64,000 nt of DNA, taken from NCBI GenBank assembly GCA_001599935.1, contig BCIJ01000037.1, forward strand, positions 101,508 to 165,507, in the 5' to 3' direction. The notes beneath the pieces are model-generated. The model was not told the DNA's origin and made no database searches. It worked only from the letters and a program-made list of their open reading frames with translations. Position numbers and translations under genes: made by a program. Of this stretch, positions 22,654 to 35,297 are shown in pieces (positions within the stretch are counted from its first letter, which is position 1; each line of letters starts with the position of its first letter). The DNA is from Holtermannia corniformis. Taxonomy: Eukaryota; Basidiomycota; Tremellomycetes; Holtermanniales.

Positions 22654-24577
22654 TCAGTCCTCGTCCTTGCGCACTTCGAACACCGGATCGTCGAGGTAAT
22701 ACCTCCGATATTGTCAGCGCGCCCTTGTTGTTTAGAGAGCCTAACTCACATCTTGTCACCGTTCCACCCGATCCGGTTGCCAAACTCGTCCTCTTCGCGA
22801 ATCTCAAAGTTTGCCGGATTTCGATCCGGTATCTCACCATCGCCGACATCCGATGGACGCAGCCGCTTGGCATACACTGGGATCCAAGTCTGCCTGACGG
22901 GATCCCACTGGACTTCACCAGCATACTGCCCAGAGCTGTCTGCCAACTCCATGCGCTCCTGCAGCATGACGAGTGATAGCGCCGAACGTGTAAGAATGTG
23001 GCCGTCGTACTCGTACAGCTCAGGTTCGGGCTGGATGGTACTTGGTTCCGGCGTTGGTGTCTTGGGAATCGGTTTGGGAGCGGCTGCTTCGGAAACGGGT
23101 GTTGAGGTGCCTGAAGCGCCGCGCACGCCAGTGCCAAACTCGCGTTCAAGAGAGGTCGTGGATTTCACACGTCGATAGGATCCGTCAGTCTCGTCGGCTT
23201 CAGCTAGGCTTGGTGCGGTCGGGGCCGCTGCGTGTGAAGGCAGCTCAAAGCGCGTGTTCGAGCGACGAGGATTGGGCACAGAGACATCGGCCGATGCCTG
23301 GCTAGGTGTGATGGACTGCGCTGACGGCTGCGCACTTAGCTTGGGCCGCTGTGGTGACGCAGCGCCTGATCCTGAGCGCGAGCCGGTGGAAGGCAGTCGA
23401 CTTTCGGAGGCGCCAAGGCGGTCTTGGAGCTGCACTCTATCAGATCTGATATCCTATGCGAATCAAACAACGTACGCGGTCGAGAATCCGGTCGATTTCT
23501 GCGAATGCTGTTGCTGCTAGGTTGTCACGCAATAGGGCGTCCGGTACATCCGCAACGAGCTGTCGTACACGGACCGTAGAGTGGAGGAACCTAGCATCCA
23601 TCAGCAAGCCGTATTAGGTCAAATTGTGACGCACATGTCAGGAGTCGCTTTGCGCTTGGTGAGATCGCCGCGCACCGCCTTGATCTCGGATGCAAGTTGC
23701 GCACTGATCAGCTTGGCCTGCCACTCGACCGCCTTGAACAAGCTCAGATTGAGCAGATAGTCGGGACCTAGGGAGTTAGCTGTTGTATAGCGACGGATGA
23801 CAGACCCACCCTCTTGCAGAACCGTCTCGAGATTGCGCAGGCGGCGACCAGCTTGTGCCGGATCCTGCTCTATCCGGCCCAAGGTGTGTTCGGCTTTCGT
23901 ATATAGCTTTGCGAGGACGTCTGCAGTCGTTCAGAGTGAAGCCCACTGCATCTCCAGCGAACTTGCCTAGGGTTGATATAGGATGCCCGTTCAGTACGGG
24001 GCGCAGTGCTAGCAACTCGTCCGATTGAGCTTGCAGCAGCGTCGCGCAGCGCTGTACTGCCTCGGGCGTGGTCGAGAAATTACGAGCCAGGTCGACTGCC
24101 GACACTGCGGGTGGTGAGCCTCTGACATATCAGCAGGCAAGTCTGAGCTCACCCAAAGCGGCTCTCGAGGCGTCGTATGCCGCTTGCCAGTCATGCGAAT
24201 GCGCTGCACTCCCCGCATCTTCACTCCGGACTGGTTGCGCTGGCGTTCCTTTGCAACATTGTCAGCACCTATTGAGCATTGTGCACCTTGTGCTCACCTT
24301 CTATCAACCCACCCTCGCGCGTGAGCTCGTCCAGCAGCATCTTGAGCTTTTCATACTTTCTCGCCCTCCTACTCGATTCCGCCCCGCCACCTTGCCTCTC
24401 TCGCTCCAATTTATGCAGCTCTCGTGTCAGCGCCTGCACCATCTTATCCACCGAGTCAATCTCTTCGCCTGCGTACTTGAACTTTGGCCGCTCGTCATCG
24501 CCCGTCTTGGACTTGCGATCGAACAGGGACCGCAGTGAGAACTTGGACTTTGCATGCTGATCTGCGGGCGCGGGCAT
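22654..24577 (-). CDS. uncharacterised coiled-coil protein with conserved C-terminal module
   Basis: Not recognised. The start MPAPADQHAKSKFSLRSLFD leads into charged helices (SVDKMVQALTRELHKLERER; KYEKLKMLLDELTREG), a second helical part (VDLARNFSTTPEAVQRCATL; LRNLETVLQEGG), a Ser/Pro/Ala-rich linker, and a compact acidic C-terminal module (YEYDGHILTRSALSLVMLQE, GEVQWDPVRQTWIPVYAKRL, PDRNPANFEIREEDEFGNRI) ending YYLDDPVFEVRKDED. Six introns were placed; all are GT-AG except 23921-23966, which fits only as a GC-AG intron (gcaagt donor) and restores the frame as STL-D-VLAKL. The helical front with a disordered middle suggests a scaffold or trafficking protein, but no function can be given. It is tail-to-tail with REV3, 64 nt apart. 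Confidence 0.75.
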
Positions 24578-24808
24578 CGTCAGAGGCGTCAGTGAGCGGG
24601 CCGATCAGTTGTACATGTATGTTTCGGTCAGTGATTCGGTGCTTCCATGGCATCGTAACAGAACGGAACGAAGACAATGGGAAGAGACACAAAGGGTGGA
24701 GAAGCGCTTGAGCCGGCTCGGATGTCCGAAGCTCCGATCGCGGGGTCTCCGATTGGGCTGCAGCACGGACGGTTTGCAAGTGAGGACAGCCACTTTCTGA
24801 GCGTCGAG

Positions 24809-25681
24809 ATGGACCATCATGATCATGCTGGACACAAGATGCCGATGGAGATGCCGGCGGCCATGTGCTCGGTGAGTTCTGGCGCCAACGGTGGCCAAGT
24901 GAAGGGATAGGGGCTGAGGGCGTTAGATGAACATGCTGTGGAATAACCAGATTGAAGACGTTTGCGTCGTCTTCACGTCGTCGGTATTCTACTGACTGAT
25001 GTTGGCACGCCGTTATGATGGGCTGATTCTACCAGATGGCACATCCACGGTCCTGGGACGATGCTCCTTTCCTGGTCTGTCTGCCAACTCTTGGAGTGGT
25101 TTGAATCTGATATCATCCAGCGTCGTCGTTGCGGCCTTGTCGTACAGCTACTACCACATCCAAGCGTGGGCCAAATCGTACGATCGCAGACTCGCGACCA
25201 ACATCTGGGCCACGCACCAGACTCACGGCCTTGGGGGGCGCGATAGCCCGATCCTCGGCTCTGGCATTGCAAGCGGATCTTCTACGCCGACGCATGCTCC
25301 GCAGCCTATGGTGTATGTTCAACGCCGGATCACCCGGATTCAAGACTGACGACGGCACTGCAGTCATGCACTGCCGACTCGCCACCGCCTCGTTCGCGCC
25401 GCTATCACCGCGTTCCAAGTCTTGCTCTCATTCTTCCTCATGCTCGTCGCCATGACGTACAACTCGTATCTCATTGCGGCTGTCGTACTGGGCGCGTTCG
25501 TAGGCAGTTGGCGCCTTGATCGCGAGCTCGACCTTAGGTGGGTTTCATCCGTTCGAGTTCCACGTCAGCCTGTTGCTGGCGTGGGTCTCGTTGGCATCTA
25601 CCCAGTCATGTGCTACCATGCTAACAGTGTTATAGTGCGGCGGTGCATGGGCAAAAGGACAAGGGTCTGGCATGTCACTGA
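24809..25681 (+). CDS. CTR-family copper transporter
   Basis: Spliced product of about six exons. The outer N-terminus is His/Met-rich (MDHHDHAGHKMPMEMPAAMC, then SMNMLWNN), as needed to collect Cu(I). Helix 1 begins at FTSWHIHGPGTMLLS. The cytoplasmic loop includes SYYHIQAWAKSYDRR. Helix 2 carries the essential M-x3-M copper motif (FFLMLVAMTYNSYLIAA) and helix 3 the G-x3-G packing motif (VLGAFVGSW). The tail ends GLACH, the C-x-H copper hand-off motif typical of the family, with TGA at 25679-25681. It should form a trimer that imports copper at the plasma membrane, or exports it from the vacuole. In the family such genes respond to copper starvation; no MAC1/CUF1 element could be assigned here. 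Confidence 0.9.
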
Positions 25682-26019
25682 GCGGGAGAATGAGTATGGG
25701 AGATTTCTTGCAGACGAGCGAGCCGCTTTCGCGGCGGTTTGATTTCCTCTTGCCATTGTACACTATGCCATCTGCTATATGACCATGTTTACCCACATTG
25801 CAGCACTGCGGTCGACGCCGTGTGACGGCCTTCGGCCGGATCCCGCTGCTGATCACGTTGTTTGCTCCCCCAGTTTAGCTCGGCAAGCTCACTCTACCGA
25901 CCTCATAGCACTGCTCACTGTAACCTTGCATCTATACTTTTGGTGAGCACGCACAGAGCCCTCAGCTAGCTACAAGCTGCGGTGTTCACTTCTGCCTGTA
26001 GCTCACACACTCAGTCACC
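25682..26019. other. intergenic, promoter of ETF beta
   Basis: 338 nt between tandem genes. No coding or repeat signal; it should hold the copper-transporter 3' UTR and the ETF beta promoter. Confidence 0.5.
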
Positions 26020-27329
26020 ATGCGCGCCACACCCCCCTCACTCCTCAACATCCTCGTGCCCGTCAAGCGCTCGATCGACTATGCCGTGTGCGTTGGCGTT
26101 GCGGTACTGACGAGACAGCGCTGATATGGCTATAGCAAGATTCGGATGGCGTCAGATGGCAAGGGTGTCGACACCAATGTCAAGCACTCGATGGTCAGCG
26201 GTCTCTGCCTTGATATGCTTTGCTGACATGTGACTAGAACCCGTTTGATGAGATTGGTGAGTGTCCGATGCGCTGCGCACCGGTTGAAGCCATTCGGGCT
26301 TTGTCTGTGAGCGAGCGGTATTGGAACCGCATTGACAATCTCAGCCGTCGAGGAAGCGATCCGGCTTCGCGACCGCCTCAAGTCATCCTCGGATCCGGTC
26401 AAGACCATTACCGCGCTCTCGATCGGTCCCCCCAAAGCGCTCGACACGATCCGAACAGCGCTCGCCATGGGCGCCGATACCGGGATCCACATCACCGTGC
26501 CCGATGGGACCGTTGTGGAACCGATCTCAGTCGCGCGCGCCATCAAGGCCGTCTTGCAGCGTGACGGCGCTGACAAGTCGCAACTCGTCATCATGGGCAA
26601 ACAGGCGATTGATGATGACTCGGGCAGTACCGGTGGTATGCTCGCGGGCATGCTTGGGTGGGGACAGGCTTGCTTTGCGAGCAAGGTCGAAGTCAAGGGG
26701 GACAAGGTCGAGGTCACGCGTGAGATTGATGGCGGGTTGGAGGTGGTTGAGAGCAAGCTACCGCTTGTGGTCACGACGGATCTGAGGTGTGTGCTGCGCT
26801 GGGACTCTACGTTCGGTAGCGTTTGCTGATACCGATTGCAGATTGAACGGTGCGGCTGTGGACGAGTCCGAGCCGAGGTATACTAACGTGCACGCAGAGC
26901 CTAGATATGCTTCGCTGGTGAGTCGACGCCAGCTGTCAGGGATCCCCACTGATAGTGTCCTCTCCTTGCACCACCCTTCTCTAACGCCCTCCACCCGCAC
27001 GCACAGCCAAACATTATGAAGGCCAAGAAGAAGAAGGTCGAGACGCTCAAGCCCGAGGACCTCGGATTGGACTTTGTGAGACTTTCGGCGGCAGCTGGTC
27101 GGATCGGTTGCGCCGTACACGGGCTTCTGCGACAGCTGCCTCTGATCGCGAGCTGACGAGACTTGAACAGGCACCACGGCTCGAGACTCTCAGCGTGTCG
27201 GAACCACCCAAGCGCGTCGGCGGCGGCAAGGTGCGTGATCAGACCGAGTCTCACGGTCACACTGACCAGTCACAGGTCGAGTCTGTCGACGAGCTCGTGT
27301 CCAAGCTCAAGGAGGCCGGGATCATTTGA
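26020..27329 (+). CDS. ETFB: electron transfer flavoprotein beta subunit
   Basis: The spliced protein starts MRATPPSLLNILVPVKRSID and follows the ETF-beta family throughout: NPFDEIAVEEAIRLRDRLKS, IRTALAMGADTGIHI, KSQLVIMGKQAIDDDSGSTG, MLAGMLGWGQACFASKVEV, LPLVVTTDLRLNEPRYASLP, NIMKAKKKKVETLKPEDLGL, ending VDELVSKLKEAGII. The IDDDSGSTGGMLA stretch is part of the AMP/FAD interface and the LNEPRYASLPNIMKA segment is the ETF-beta signature with the recognition loop. It pairs with ETF alpha in the mitochondrial matrix and passes electrons from acyl-CoA and other dehydrogenases to ETF-QO. Of the introns, one near 26850-26900 has a textbook TACTAAC branch site. Stop TGA 27327-27329. Confidence 0.95.
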
Positions 27330-28179
27330 GGTCGGGATGCATGGGTTCATTGTTTGATCTTGCTCTTGCTCGGCTGACGACGGTGTCCGTGCGCTGGTCA
27401 TGACGTCGCCCGCCTATTAAGCACGGTTGGGTCTGTGCGGACGTCGAGTCAGACTCGGAGATGATGAGTTGTCAGCGGCACCAACGCGTTCTCTGGGCAT
27501 GGAAGTCTCTACGTGTACTGGTGACTAGCGATACACAAGTGATACAAGTGATGAGTAGGCGGATGTAGCATGGACGTTCCCAAACACGCCCTGGACTGTT
27601 AGGGTGGGCGGCAGCGTCACAGTCCTCTCCAAGCAGAGTCATCGACTCGTACCGCTCTATGTGATCTACTCTCCGCAGCGCCGCCCTGCTCACAACGGGT
27701 CAGTCCCCGTGCCAGCTGCACTGCGGCATGGCGATCGCTGCCCCTATCCGGTCGCAAAGGGGTCACTGGCGTTGCGCACGCCCGATCCGTCGTCAAAGGA
27801 CGTTCGGTTCGTGTACCGTCTATTGTTTGCTTGTCCCTCGCCGCATCCGTAAACTCATCCCTGTCCTTCGAGTGCGCGACACAGCACCACAATAAGCCCG
27901 CGGCGGCCTGCATTGTCTCTCCCTCGCACAATGTACAGCCCATCTCAGAGCGGTTCATTGTTCCTGTCGAGTGACCATGCGCCGTCCGAGATGGGCGGTG
28001 GACACGCTCAGGCTCACTACGTGTACCATCAGCCACAGCCGTTTGGGCCAGACGAGTGAGTGAGAAGCAGAGCGGACAATAGCCTGCGATGCTGTGGGTG
28101 GATCAATGGGCTTTAGCTGACAAACGGCTCTTCTTTCGCTCCTGCTTCCTTTCACCTCGTCATCTCGCGCTCACACACC
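27330..28179. other. intergenic, with a 42-codon upstream ORF
   Basis: 850 nt. The only coding-like stretch is 27931-28059 (starts MYSPSQSGSLFLSSDHAPSE, ends FGPDE), closed by TGA inside the string gagtgagt. It is either a short upstream ORF in the leader of the next gene or an unspliced first exon ending at a GTGAGT donor, but no acceptor gives a good junction. The rest shows nothing. Confidence 0.4.
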
Positions 28180-31100
28180 ATGACCACGGCTTTTCGTCTC
28201 CGCCCGCCGGCCAACACGCCTGAACCGCACGCGCTGTCGGCGCCGATCCTCGCCAGCCTCAACCTCGTAAACCAACGCCTGGCCGATCTAGGTCTCCGAC
28301 AGGCTTCACCTGCACACGCCCACGCTGCAAAGACGCCCGGTCCAGGCGCAGGCTCGGTCTACAGCATGTCCCGCTCGGTACTGCCAACAGGCGGGACCAA
28401 CGTCGACCCCGGCTCAGATTATAGTCACGACGGGGAGCATTACGTTGAAGACTGGCGAGAGGCTTTGGATCCCCACCCGATGCCGACAAACGCTTCGGTC
28501 AGGTCCAGAGGCGATCAGCGGACCATGGCGAGTAACTGGGATGTCTCGAGGGGGAGTGAGATGAGTGATGAAGATGTCGTCGAGCGCATGACGGTCGGTG
28601 GCGGGACGAGTCTCTGGACGGCACCGCGTGGCATGTAAGTCGGACACTTTGCCGCTTCATGGCATGCTAATCTCATTCACTCAGGGAGGGCGATATGCAC
28701 GCGATGCGCGAGCGACTGTACGCAGAAGCCCAAGCAGCACAGCAAAACCAAGATCGCGCACTCGAAAAGCAGCTGCTCAGCACCTCGCAGCTGTCTTCGA
28801 CGCAAGCGCGGCTCGAAGAGGCGGAAAAGCAGGTTCGCGCTCTGCAGGCGACGTTGATTGCCGAAAAGGTCGGACGAACAGAGGCGGAGCGCAAGAGCGA
28901 GACGCATCGGGATGATGTGAGGGGTTTCAAGAATGAGCTTGCGGGTGCGGTGAGGGCGTTGAGGAGAGCCCGGGAGGAGGTGAAGCGCGGTGAGGAGGAG
29001 AGAAGGCGGGTGCTGAGGGGCTGGGAGGAGGCCAAGGAGAGGTCAGTGAAGGATCCGGAGCACTCGATGGATGCTGAGTGAGAAAGACTTCATCGGTATC
29101 ACGAAGAGTTGCGCATCAGAGACGCAAGAGCAAAGGGCATACAGGAAGGCCGACAGGAGGTTTGTCCCATCCCTTCAAAACATGTCACTGTGCTCGAGGC
29201 TGATACGATGAATCCGCAGGCGTTTGTCGAGATTGAACGCTGGATGACCGCCCCGCCCATTCCCGTCGATCCCGCAGAGTACCCTCACATCGGCTTCAAT
29301 CAGGGCCAAGGCCAGTCGCCAGGGAATCAGCTTAATTCTTTCTCGCCGGGTCCCAACTTTCCCAATGGACGATCGCCCGGTCCGGGCTATGCTTCGCAGC
29401 AGCAGACCCCTCGGCCTGGAGGGATGCAGATGCCACAGCAAGTCAGTGACGCGGCGGATGTGCAAGCAGAGGCTGATCATTGCAGCCGCCATCTCAGCGC
29501 GGTACACCGGGTCAGATGCAGATGCCAATGCCTCAACAGGTGAACATTGATACTTCACGCTCTGGGATCTTGCTGACGAGCTCAGACCCCATCGTTCGAT
29601 CAGCAGCGGGGTACGCCCGGCCCTTCGCAGATGCCCATGCCTGCGCAGCATCAGGTACTCCGAGCTGACATGTGCTCACAAGATGGCTGACGCCGCGTAG
29701 ACACCGCCCTATGACCACGCTGCCGTGCAGCGACCACCGACTGCCGAAATGTACCAGCCGCGACCGGAACACATCCCTCCTGCTGGTTTCGTGCCACCGC
29801 CGCAGGAACAATGGCAGAACGGTGACTCGGGCACTCTGCCACCAACGTCCCGTGCAGCATCACAGCGCCCACCGACGACACGACCGCCCAGCAATCAAAC
29901 CAACAGAACGCCTGGCCGAGTACCAACCATGCCGCCACCGGAATCGTACCCGCCCCCGCATCCACACGATGGCGCTTGGCGTGCCAACCCAGCCGACTCG
30001 TATCTCGAGCGCGTGGAAAACGACCCGCGCTTGCAAGAGATGCTCCATGGTGCGCCGACGCGGACGTTCCACACGAGCTACGGTCAGACGGAGCGCCCAC
30101 CGTCAAACATGGACCCGAACGATAAACCGTTGCCGGATCCAAGGCGGACCCCTGGTGCTTCCCAGCACGGTCGTAGCGTCTCGCAAGGCCACCCGCCACC
30201 ATCTCGTCAGAGGTCTTCAAGCCAGCCACACGGCATGAGTATGGATTTGGCGCGGTCGAGGTCGATGAGCCAGATCCCAGATGGCGATCGCTACCCCGTC
30301 TTTCCGAGACCGATGGGCCACTCGCGCCAGTCGTCGCGAGATGACGCTGCACGGTCAGAAGCGCAGTCAGTGATTCCCCGCATCCCGGAAAATTTGGCTC
30401 ACACGCTACAGGGGTCATCAGAGAGCACCGTCCAACGTCTCGCTAGCGCAGTCGCGGTCGCGGCTCGCCGGCGGGTTACGAAGTGATCTGGATCTCGGCG
30501 AGCCCGAGCTACAGCCTATCGAGGAACGCGACGAGCGAGTTCCTCCACCCCGCGGGTCCGAGTTCAATGTGCGTTTCCTGGACCACTTCTGCGTAGTCTT
30601 GTTGACGATGCTCAGGGTCCACCTCGCCAACGGCCCCGTCAGCCTCCGTCGATGCCGTCGCTGAGACCAAGACCAGTCGTACGTGTGATCGGGCACGAGT
30701 TGTATGTACTGACATCGCACAGCCCAAGATGCCTGCCCCACTCAGCCAAGTCGGCGGTCGCGAGCTCTCTGACGAGCCACTCCGGCCCGACTATCAAGCG
30801 CAAGCCGCTTCTCACCGCCGTTCCATGCTGGGCCTCAGCGGACTCGGATCCCGCCCGCCGACTGTTCCCCCACCTGCTCCAACTGTACGTCAACGCTCGT
30901 CCTGGTACGAGTAGCCAGGGCGGAGCTTATGAAACTCACCCTAGATCACGATCCAACCTCCAGTACGTTGACGAAGGAGAGGAAAGTAGCAGGTACTGAC
31001 GTTTGACTAGTCTCGAAGCTCAAACCTAGGATCCGCTGCTCCCCCTGCTGGCCAATCTGAGCACCCGACGCACGGTCCTTCCACCAGACAAACGGTGATC

Positions 31101-31640
31101 GTGACTGAGCACTATGATGACGTTCAGCCGCACGACGTGCCTCTACCGCAATCAAGAGGCACGACCATGTACACGGCAGGTCCTTCACCCGGCCGCCCCA
31201 GAGTGACTTCAGCGACGACTCCGCGCCGACCTCCCGAGATCTCCATCATCGACTATGCGATGCAACGGCCCCTTCCAGCTTCTCGCCCTCAGACCGTGCT
31301 GTCCGTACCTGGCAATGCTCGGTCGGCTACGGTTGAAGTAAGTGACCGCGTAGCCTTGATTCGCAGAGCTGACTGACGCCAATAGACCGAGACGGATGCC
31401 GAAGCGCCCGGTTCGCGCGCGCCAGTACGTCCACACACGCGCCAATCGCGTCGCACGGGACCAAGCCGTAATGGCACGCAACCGTCCAGACCGGGCAGCC
31501 GCCGCCCAAAGGCTTCAAGTACGTATGGAGACGTCAACACGTAGACTTGCTGAACGGCACCAGCGTACGCCGGGACTGTCGCGACGATCGAGGAGATCAC
31601 GGAAGAGGAGAGCGGCAAGGAAGGCCGCCGGCAATCATGA
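28180..31640 (+). CDS. uncharacterised coiled-coil, proline/glutamine-rich protein
   Basis: Not recognised. The N-terminus (MTTAFRLRPPANTPEPHALS, then LNLVNQRLADLGLRQ) is followed by an alpha-helical coiled coil of about 130 residues (ERLYAEAQAAQQNQDRALEK, RLEEAEKQVRALQATLIAEK, RALRRAREEVKRGEEERRRV) and a helix IQEGRQEAFVEIERWMTAP. The long remainder is disordered and Pro/Gln/Arg/Ser-rich (PSQRGTPGQMQMPMPQQ, PGPSQMPMPAQHQ, AAVQRPPTAEMYQPRPEHIP). It ends TYAGTVATIEEITEEESGKE before TGA at 31638-31640. About ten 45-60 nt introns were placed; the donor at gtcagt (near 30367) is needed to avoid an in-frame stop. Such a design suits a condensate or cytoskeletal adaptor, but that is only inference. 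Confidence 0.72.
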
Positions 31641-31832
31641 CGAAGGAACAAATGGGCATACATTAGTCGAATAGCGTGTACAGACATCTATGAACTCCAT
31701 ACGGGTCTTGCGTGGAGTGCTGGTGACGCGAGTGGACTCGTCACGAAGCGCGAGTGAGCAGGTACGGCTGGTGATTTCAAAGTGTCCAGCCTGGGCTACG
31801 ATCAGCCTGCCGCGTTGATCCGGATCTTGAGC

Positions 31833-34744
31833 TTACCGCCATTCGGCACGAAGCCGTGCATAGACCGCTTTGAAGGCAGACAAGGCACCCTTCTCCTGCA
31901 CGAGCGTCATGCTAGTTGTCGTCTGCGGCTGAGGGCTGGGCGGTCCCTGGCGAGGCGAGTCGAAAGATCGCGACGAATGGGGCAAGAACTCGATTCGAAA
32001 GCGCACAGGCTTATAGAGCATCAAGCCGGTGACGTCTGAGCCGTCAGCTGAGACCTCGGTGCAGTACTGGACGGACCTCGAATCTCCTCTAGCCGACACT
32101 TGAGCACGCCCCAGCCGTCGGCGTCCTCGATCACGACTGCAACGCCAAAGATTTCGAGTAACCGAGCGCATTCGATCCGGGCGGAAGCACAGTCGTCCTC
32201 CGAGATCAGCGTGTAGCTCTGTTCTGGTCAGTTTGAGCGCCTGAACAATCACGGTACTCACGGCTGGTTTCCAGCTAAAGAGGTTTGAGAACCAGCTGTG
32301 CTTTGGCTCGATTCCGCCCGCGGATAGTAGCGGTGATGGAGGTGCCGAGCCAAGGAGCGGGGAAGCTGCAGGCGACAGTAGTGGACCCCCATACATGACT
32401 TTCGGTGAGAGGTCCAACGGGGCCGCTGCAGATCGATGAGCTCTGAATCCTGCAAGCAGACTGTTACTCACGCTTGCCTCTTTTCCTCTGGTCGACATCG
32501 TGCGACTTGCGAAGCTTGTCGACCGGACCGGCGGGTTTCGGCCTCGCGTTGTCTCTGCCGCTAGCATCGCCCAACATACTCCGCCGATGTTCAGCAGGCG
32601 CTTTGACAGGTGGTATCGGCGCGGCCGTCTCGACACGAGGATTCTGCGAGATCTCGGGCGTTGTATACGGAGACGGCGGTAGCTGCACTGTCCGCGGCGA
32701 CATCGACATGGTATCAGCTGCGGCAGCAATCTGCGCTTGCATGGCACTGTTGACTTGGATCAACTTGAGCTGTTCCGCAATGTCTTGGAAGAACTTTTGG
32801 AGTGCGGCATCACCGACTTGCGGGACGCTGATGCTCGGCACGTCTGTCGCTGTTGGTGTCGCGGGCTGACCTAGGTTGAGGCCGAGGCCTGCTACTGCTG
32901 GCGTCGGGCCAGGTTGCTGCACTGCTATCTGCGGTAGTTCGTTTGTCGCCAAGGCCGGTGGGTTGCGTACTGGTGCCGGCACGATATCAGACTCGGCTGG
33001 TTTGGTCAATACTGGTGTGCCAGGCGCAGAGATGGGGGCCGCTCGAGGACCAGTGACCGTTGCACGCTTTCGAAGAGGTGTACCGGGTGACTTTGGAGGC
33101 GGTCTCGTCGCAGTACGAGGTGAGACGGCGGATGTTTCTTCCGGCACCGACATGTTGCGTGACGGTTCGATCACTGAAGCTGGCCGCGAGCGCCGAGTGG
33201 TGCCGTGTTCACCGCGCGGACGGCGCTCTGCATCGTATCGTCAATATGAGAGCGGAGAACGCAGTCGCGACGTGCCTGAAGTCGCGCGCCTCGACTCTGT
33301 AGGAGTCGAGACCTCCATGTTGAAGTTTTCCAGATGCTTGTTCCGATACTGCAGCAACAAAAAGTAGAAAGCCTTCTCCCACGTCTTTCTACGATGCCAT
33401 CAATCACCGCTCTGACTGATCGGGTGCAACGTACTCTTCAGACAGTAGCGAGCGCACAATCTCCTTGTCGGGCATGCCGTTCCACAGCGTCCTCAAGTTG
33501 CGCAAGATGTCGCGATCAATGTCGCGCTCGGACGAGACGGGGCGCGCAATCTCTTCGAGCTTTGGGGGCTCGACGAGGGCGATCCGGCGCCCGGAATCCG
33601 TGTCTTGGGTCCGCTTGAAGAAGGCGTGTTTGAGGATCTCTGACATCTGGGTGCGAGTCAGCGTGGCACACATCAGAGGTAGTACTCACCGTGATGCGCT
33701 TTTCGGGATCCGTGACGAGCATCCGACCAATGAGGTCTTTAGCGTCTGCTGGCAGGTCGGGCGGCATGGCGAACCGGCCATGCTTGACTTTTTGCAGTAG
33801 CAGCCGGATGTTCTCGTCATCGAATGGCAGGCGGCCCGTGAGGAGTGCAAACAGGATGACGCCGCAGGACCAAATGTCTGACGCGGCGCCGTGATACGAC
33901 ATGCCCTACGCGCGTCAGCGTCACTGATCGGCCTTGATTAGCACGCACGGCGACAATCTCCGGACTGGCATAGTGCGGACTGCCGCAGCTCGTCTCGAGC
34001 AGCTTGTCGCCCGCTTCGAGCGCGGCCATGCCAAAGTCTGCAATCTTGATGTTCTTGCTGGCATCGAGCAGCAGGTTCTCCGGCTTGAGATCGCGATGGC
34101 AAATGTTGAAGCGGTGGCAGTAGTCTACGCCGTGGATGATTTGTTGAAAGTAGCGAGAGGCTTCATCGGGTGGAAGCCGACCTTGGGAGACGAGGTAGTC
34201 GAACAGTTCGCCGCCTTCGACGTATTCGAGGACGAGGTAGCTGCGGCCAGTGTTAGGGTTTGATGGCTGGAGTGAGACTCACAGCTCCTTTGTGGTTTCC
34301 CAGACATCGTAGAGCGACATGACGTTTGGGTGGTCGATCAGCTTCATGATGACAATCTCGCGCTCGATCCCGAGTACGGCCTTGTCGTGGCGAGCGCCGG
34401 CGTCGGCGACCGACATGCGCGAGGACATGCGGAGCGAGTGCTTTGGCACAATCTTGATGGCCGCATACTGGCCCGTCTTGTTGTGCTTTGCAATCTTGAC
34501 GCGGCCTGCGAGGTTGGTGAGCCCGAGTTCTGCGCGGCACCGGCACAGACTGACCACTCGCGCCCTTGCCGATCGTCCTGCCGATGCGCCAGGGCCCAAT
34601 GACCTTTGGGTCGCCTGGGTGGTCTTCGGCACTCTTGCCGCCTGAAGCGGCCGTCTCCTTCTCGAACCGAGTCTGGCCGCGACGGACGGAATGGCGTGCG
34701 CGCGGAGGCGACGGTGAAGGCGGTGCGACGACGACGGATGGCAT
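31833..34744 (-). CDS. GIN4/HSL1/KCC4-type (CDR1/CDR2-like) serine/threonine kinase
   Basis: The kinase domain begins near residue 50 with [16 protein letters not shown] (glycine loop), then [11 protein letters not shown] (VAIK lysine), [31 protein letters not shown] (catalytic loop), [20 protein letters not shown] and [11 protein letters not shown] (activation segment typical of Nim1-related kinases), and [24 protein letters not shown]-like region follows ([20 protein letters not shown], then [15 protein letters not shown]). The long middle is disordered and Pro-rich. The C-terminus holds a KA1-like lipid-binding module: [36 protein letters not shown] and [19 protein letters not shown]. In yeasts these kinases sit at the bud neck or cell middle with septins and restrain Swe1/Wee1 to time mitosis. 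It is head-to-head with a PH-domain protein, sharing a 553-nt region. Confidence 0.88.
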
Positions 34745-35297
34745 GTGAGTGAGCGTCGACGGTGAGCGGCAGTGAGAGTCAAGAGTACAGCATCTAGTTG
34801 GCCGTGTTGACCATTCAAGAGTGAGCCAGCGTGTTAATCTCTCTGGTCAGCAACCGAATCTCGCTCGAAGTCAGCAACAACAAAGTCAGCCACGTCGATG
34901 AGATGGTGGTCGGCGCTCGGATGGGTGCGAACGCTGGCTTGGAAGTCTTGGTACAGAGTGGATCACTTGACGTAGAGGATCCACAGCGTGCGTTGGTCTG
35001 CGCAGGTCGAGCGGTCCTGCTGGCGGTCACTGCCGAGCGTGTGGGCGTTGGGATTGACAGCGTTTGGATTGGATGTCACCGGCGCCGTCGACGTGGTCCC
35101 TGCCGTGCTTTACAAAGTACGACGCCCATCGAAAGATCCGGCGGCGGCGTCTGCAACCGGATCCCACTCTGGCTCGACGACTGTAGACGATACAGGCCGC
35201 CGGCGTCTCTGCTAGGGCCGATCACCCTCACCGTCATCACCAACGACGACGATCCGACCAGAGCAGCAGCAGGCGGTCCACCAGCAACCACCACACC
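34745..35297. promoter_or_regulatory. shared divergent promoter/5' UTR region (kinase and PH protein)
   Basis: 553 nt between two opposed start codons. A few short frames occur (for example minus 34815-35030), none supportable. Because of its length and symmetry it should carry both promoters. Confidence 0.45.

Noticed and set aside
34815..35030. Small minus-strand ORF between the kinase and PH-protein genes (ends SEIRLLTREINTLAHS)
   Set aside because: It looked helical, but no start context, family match or intron model joined it to other frames; it lies in a divergent promoter.
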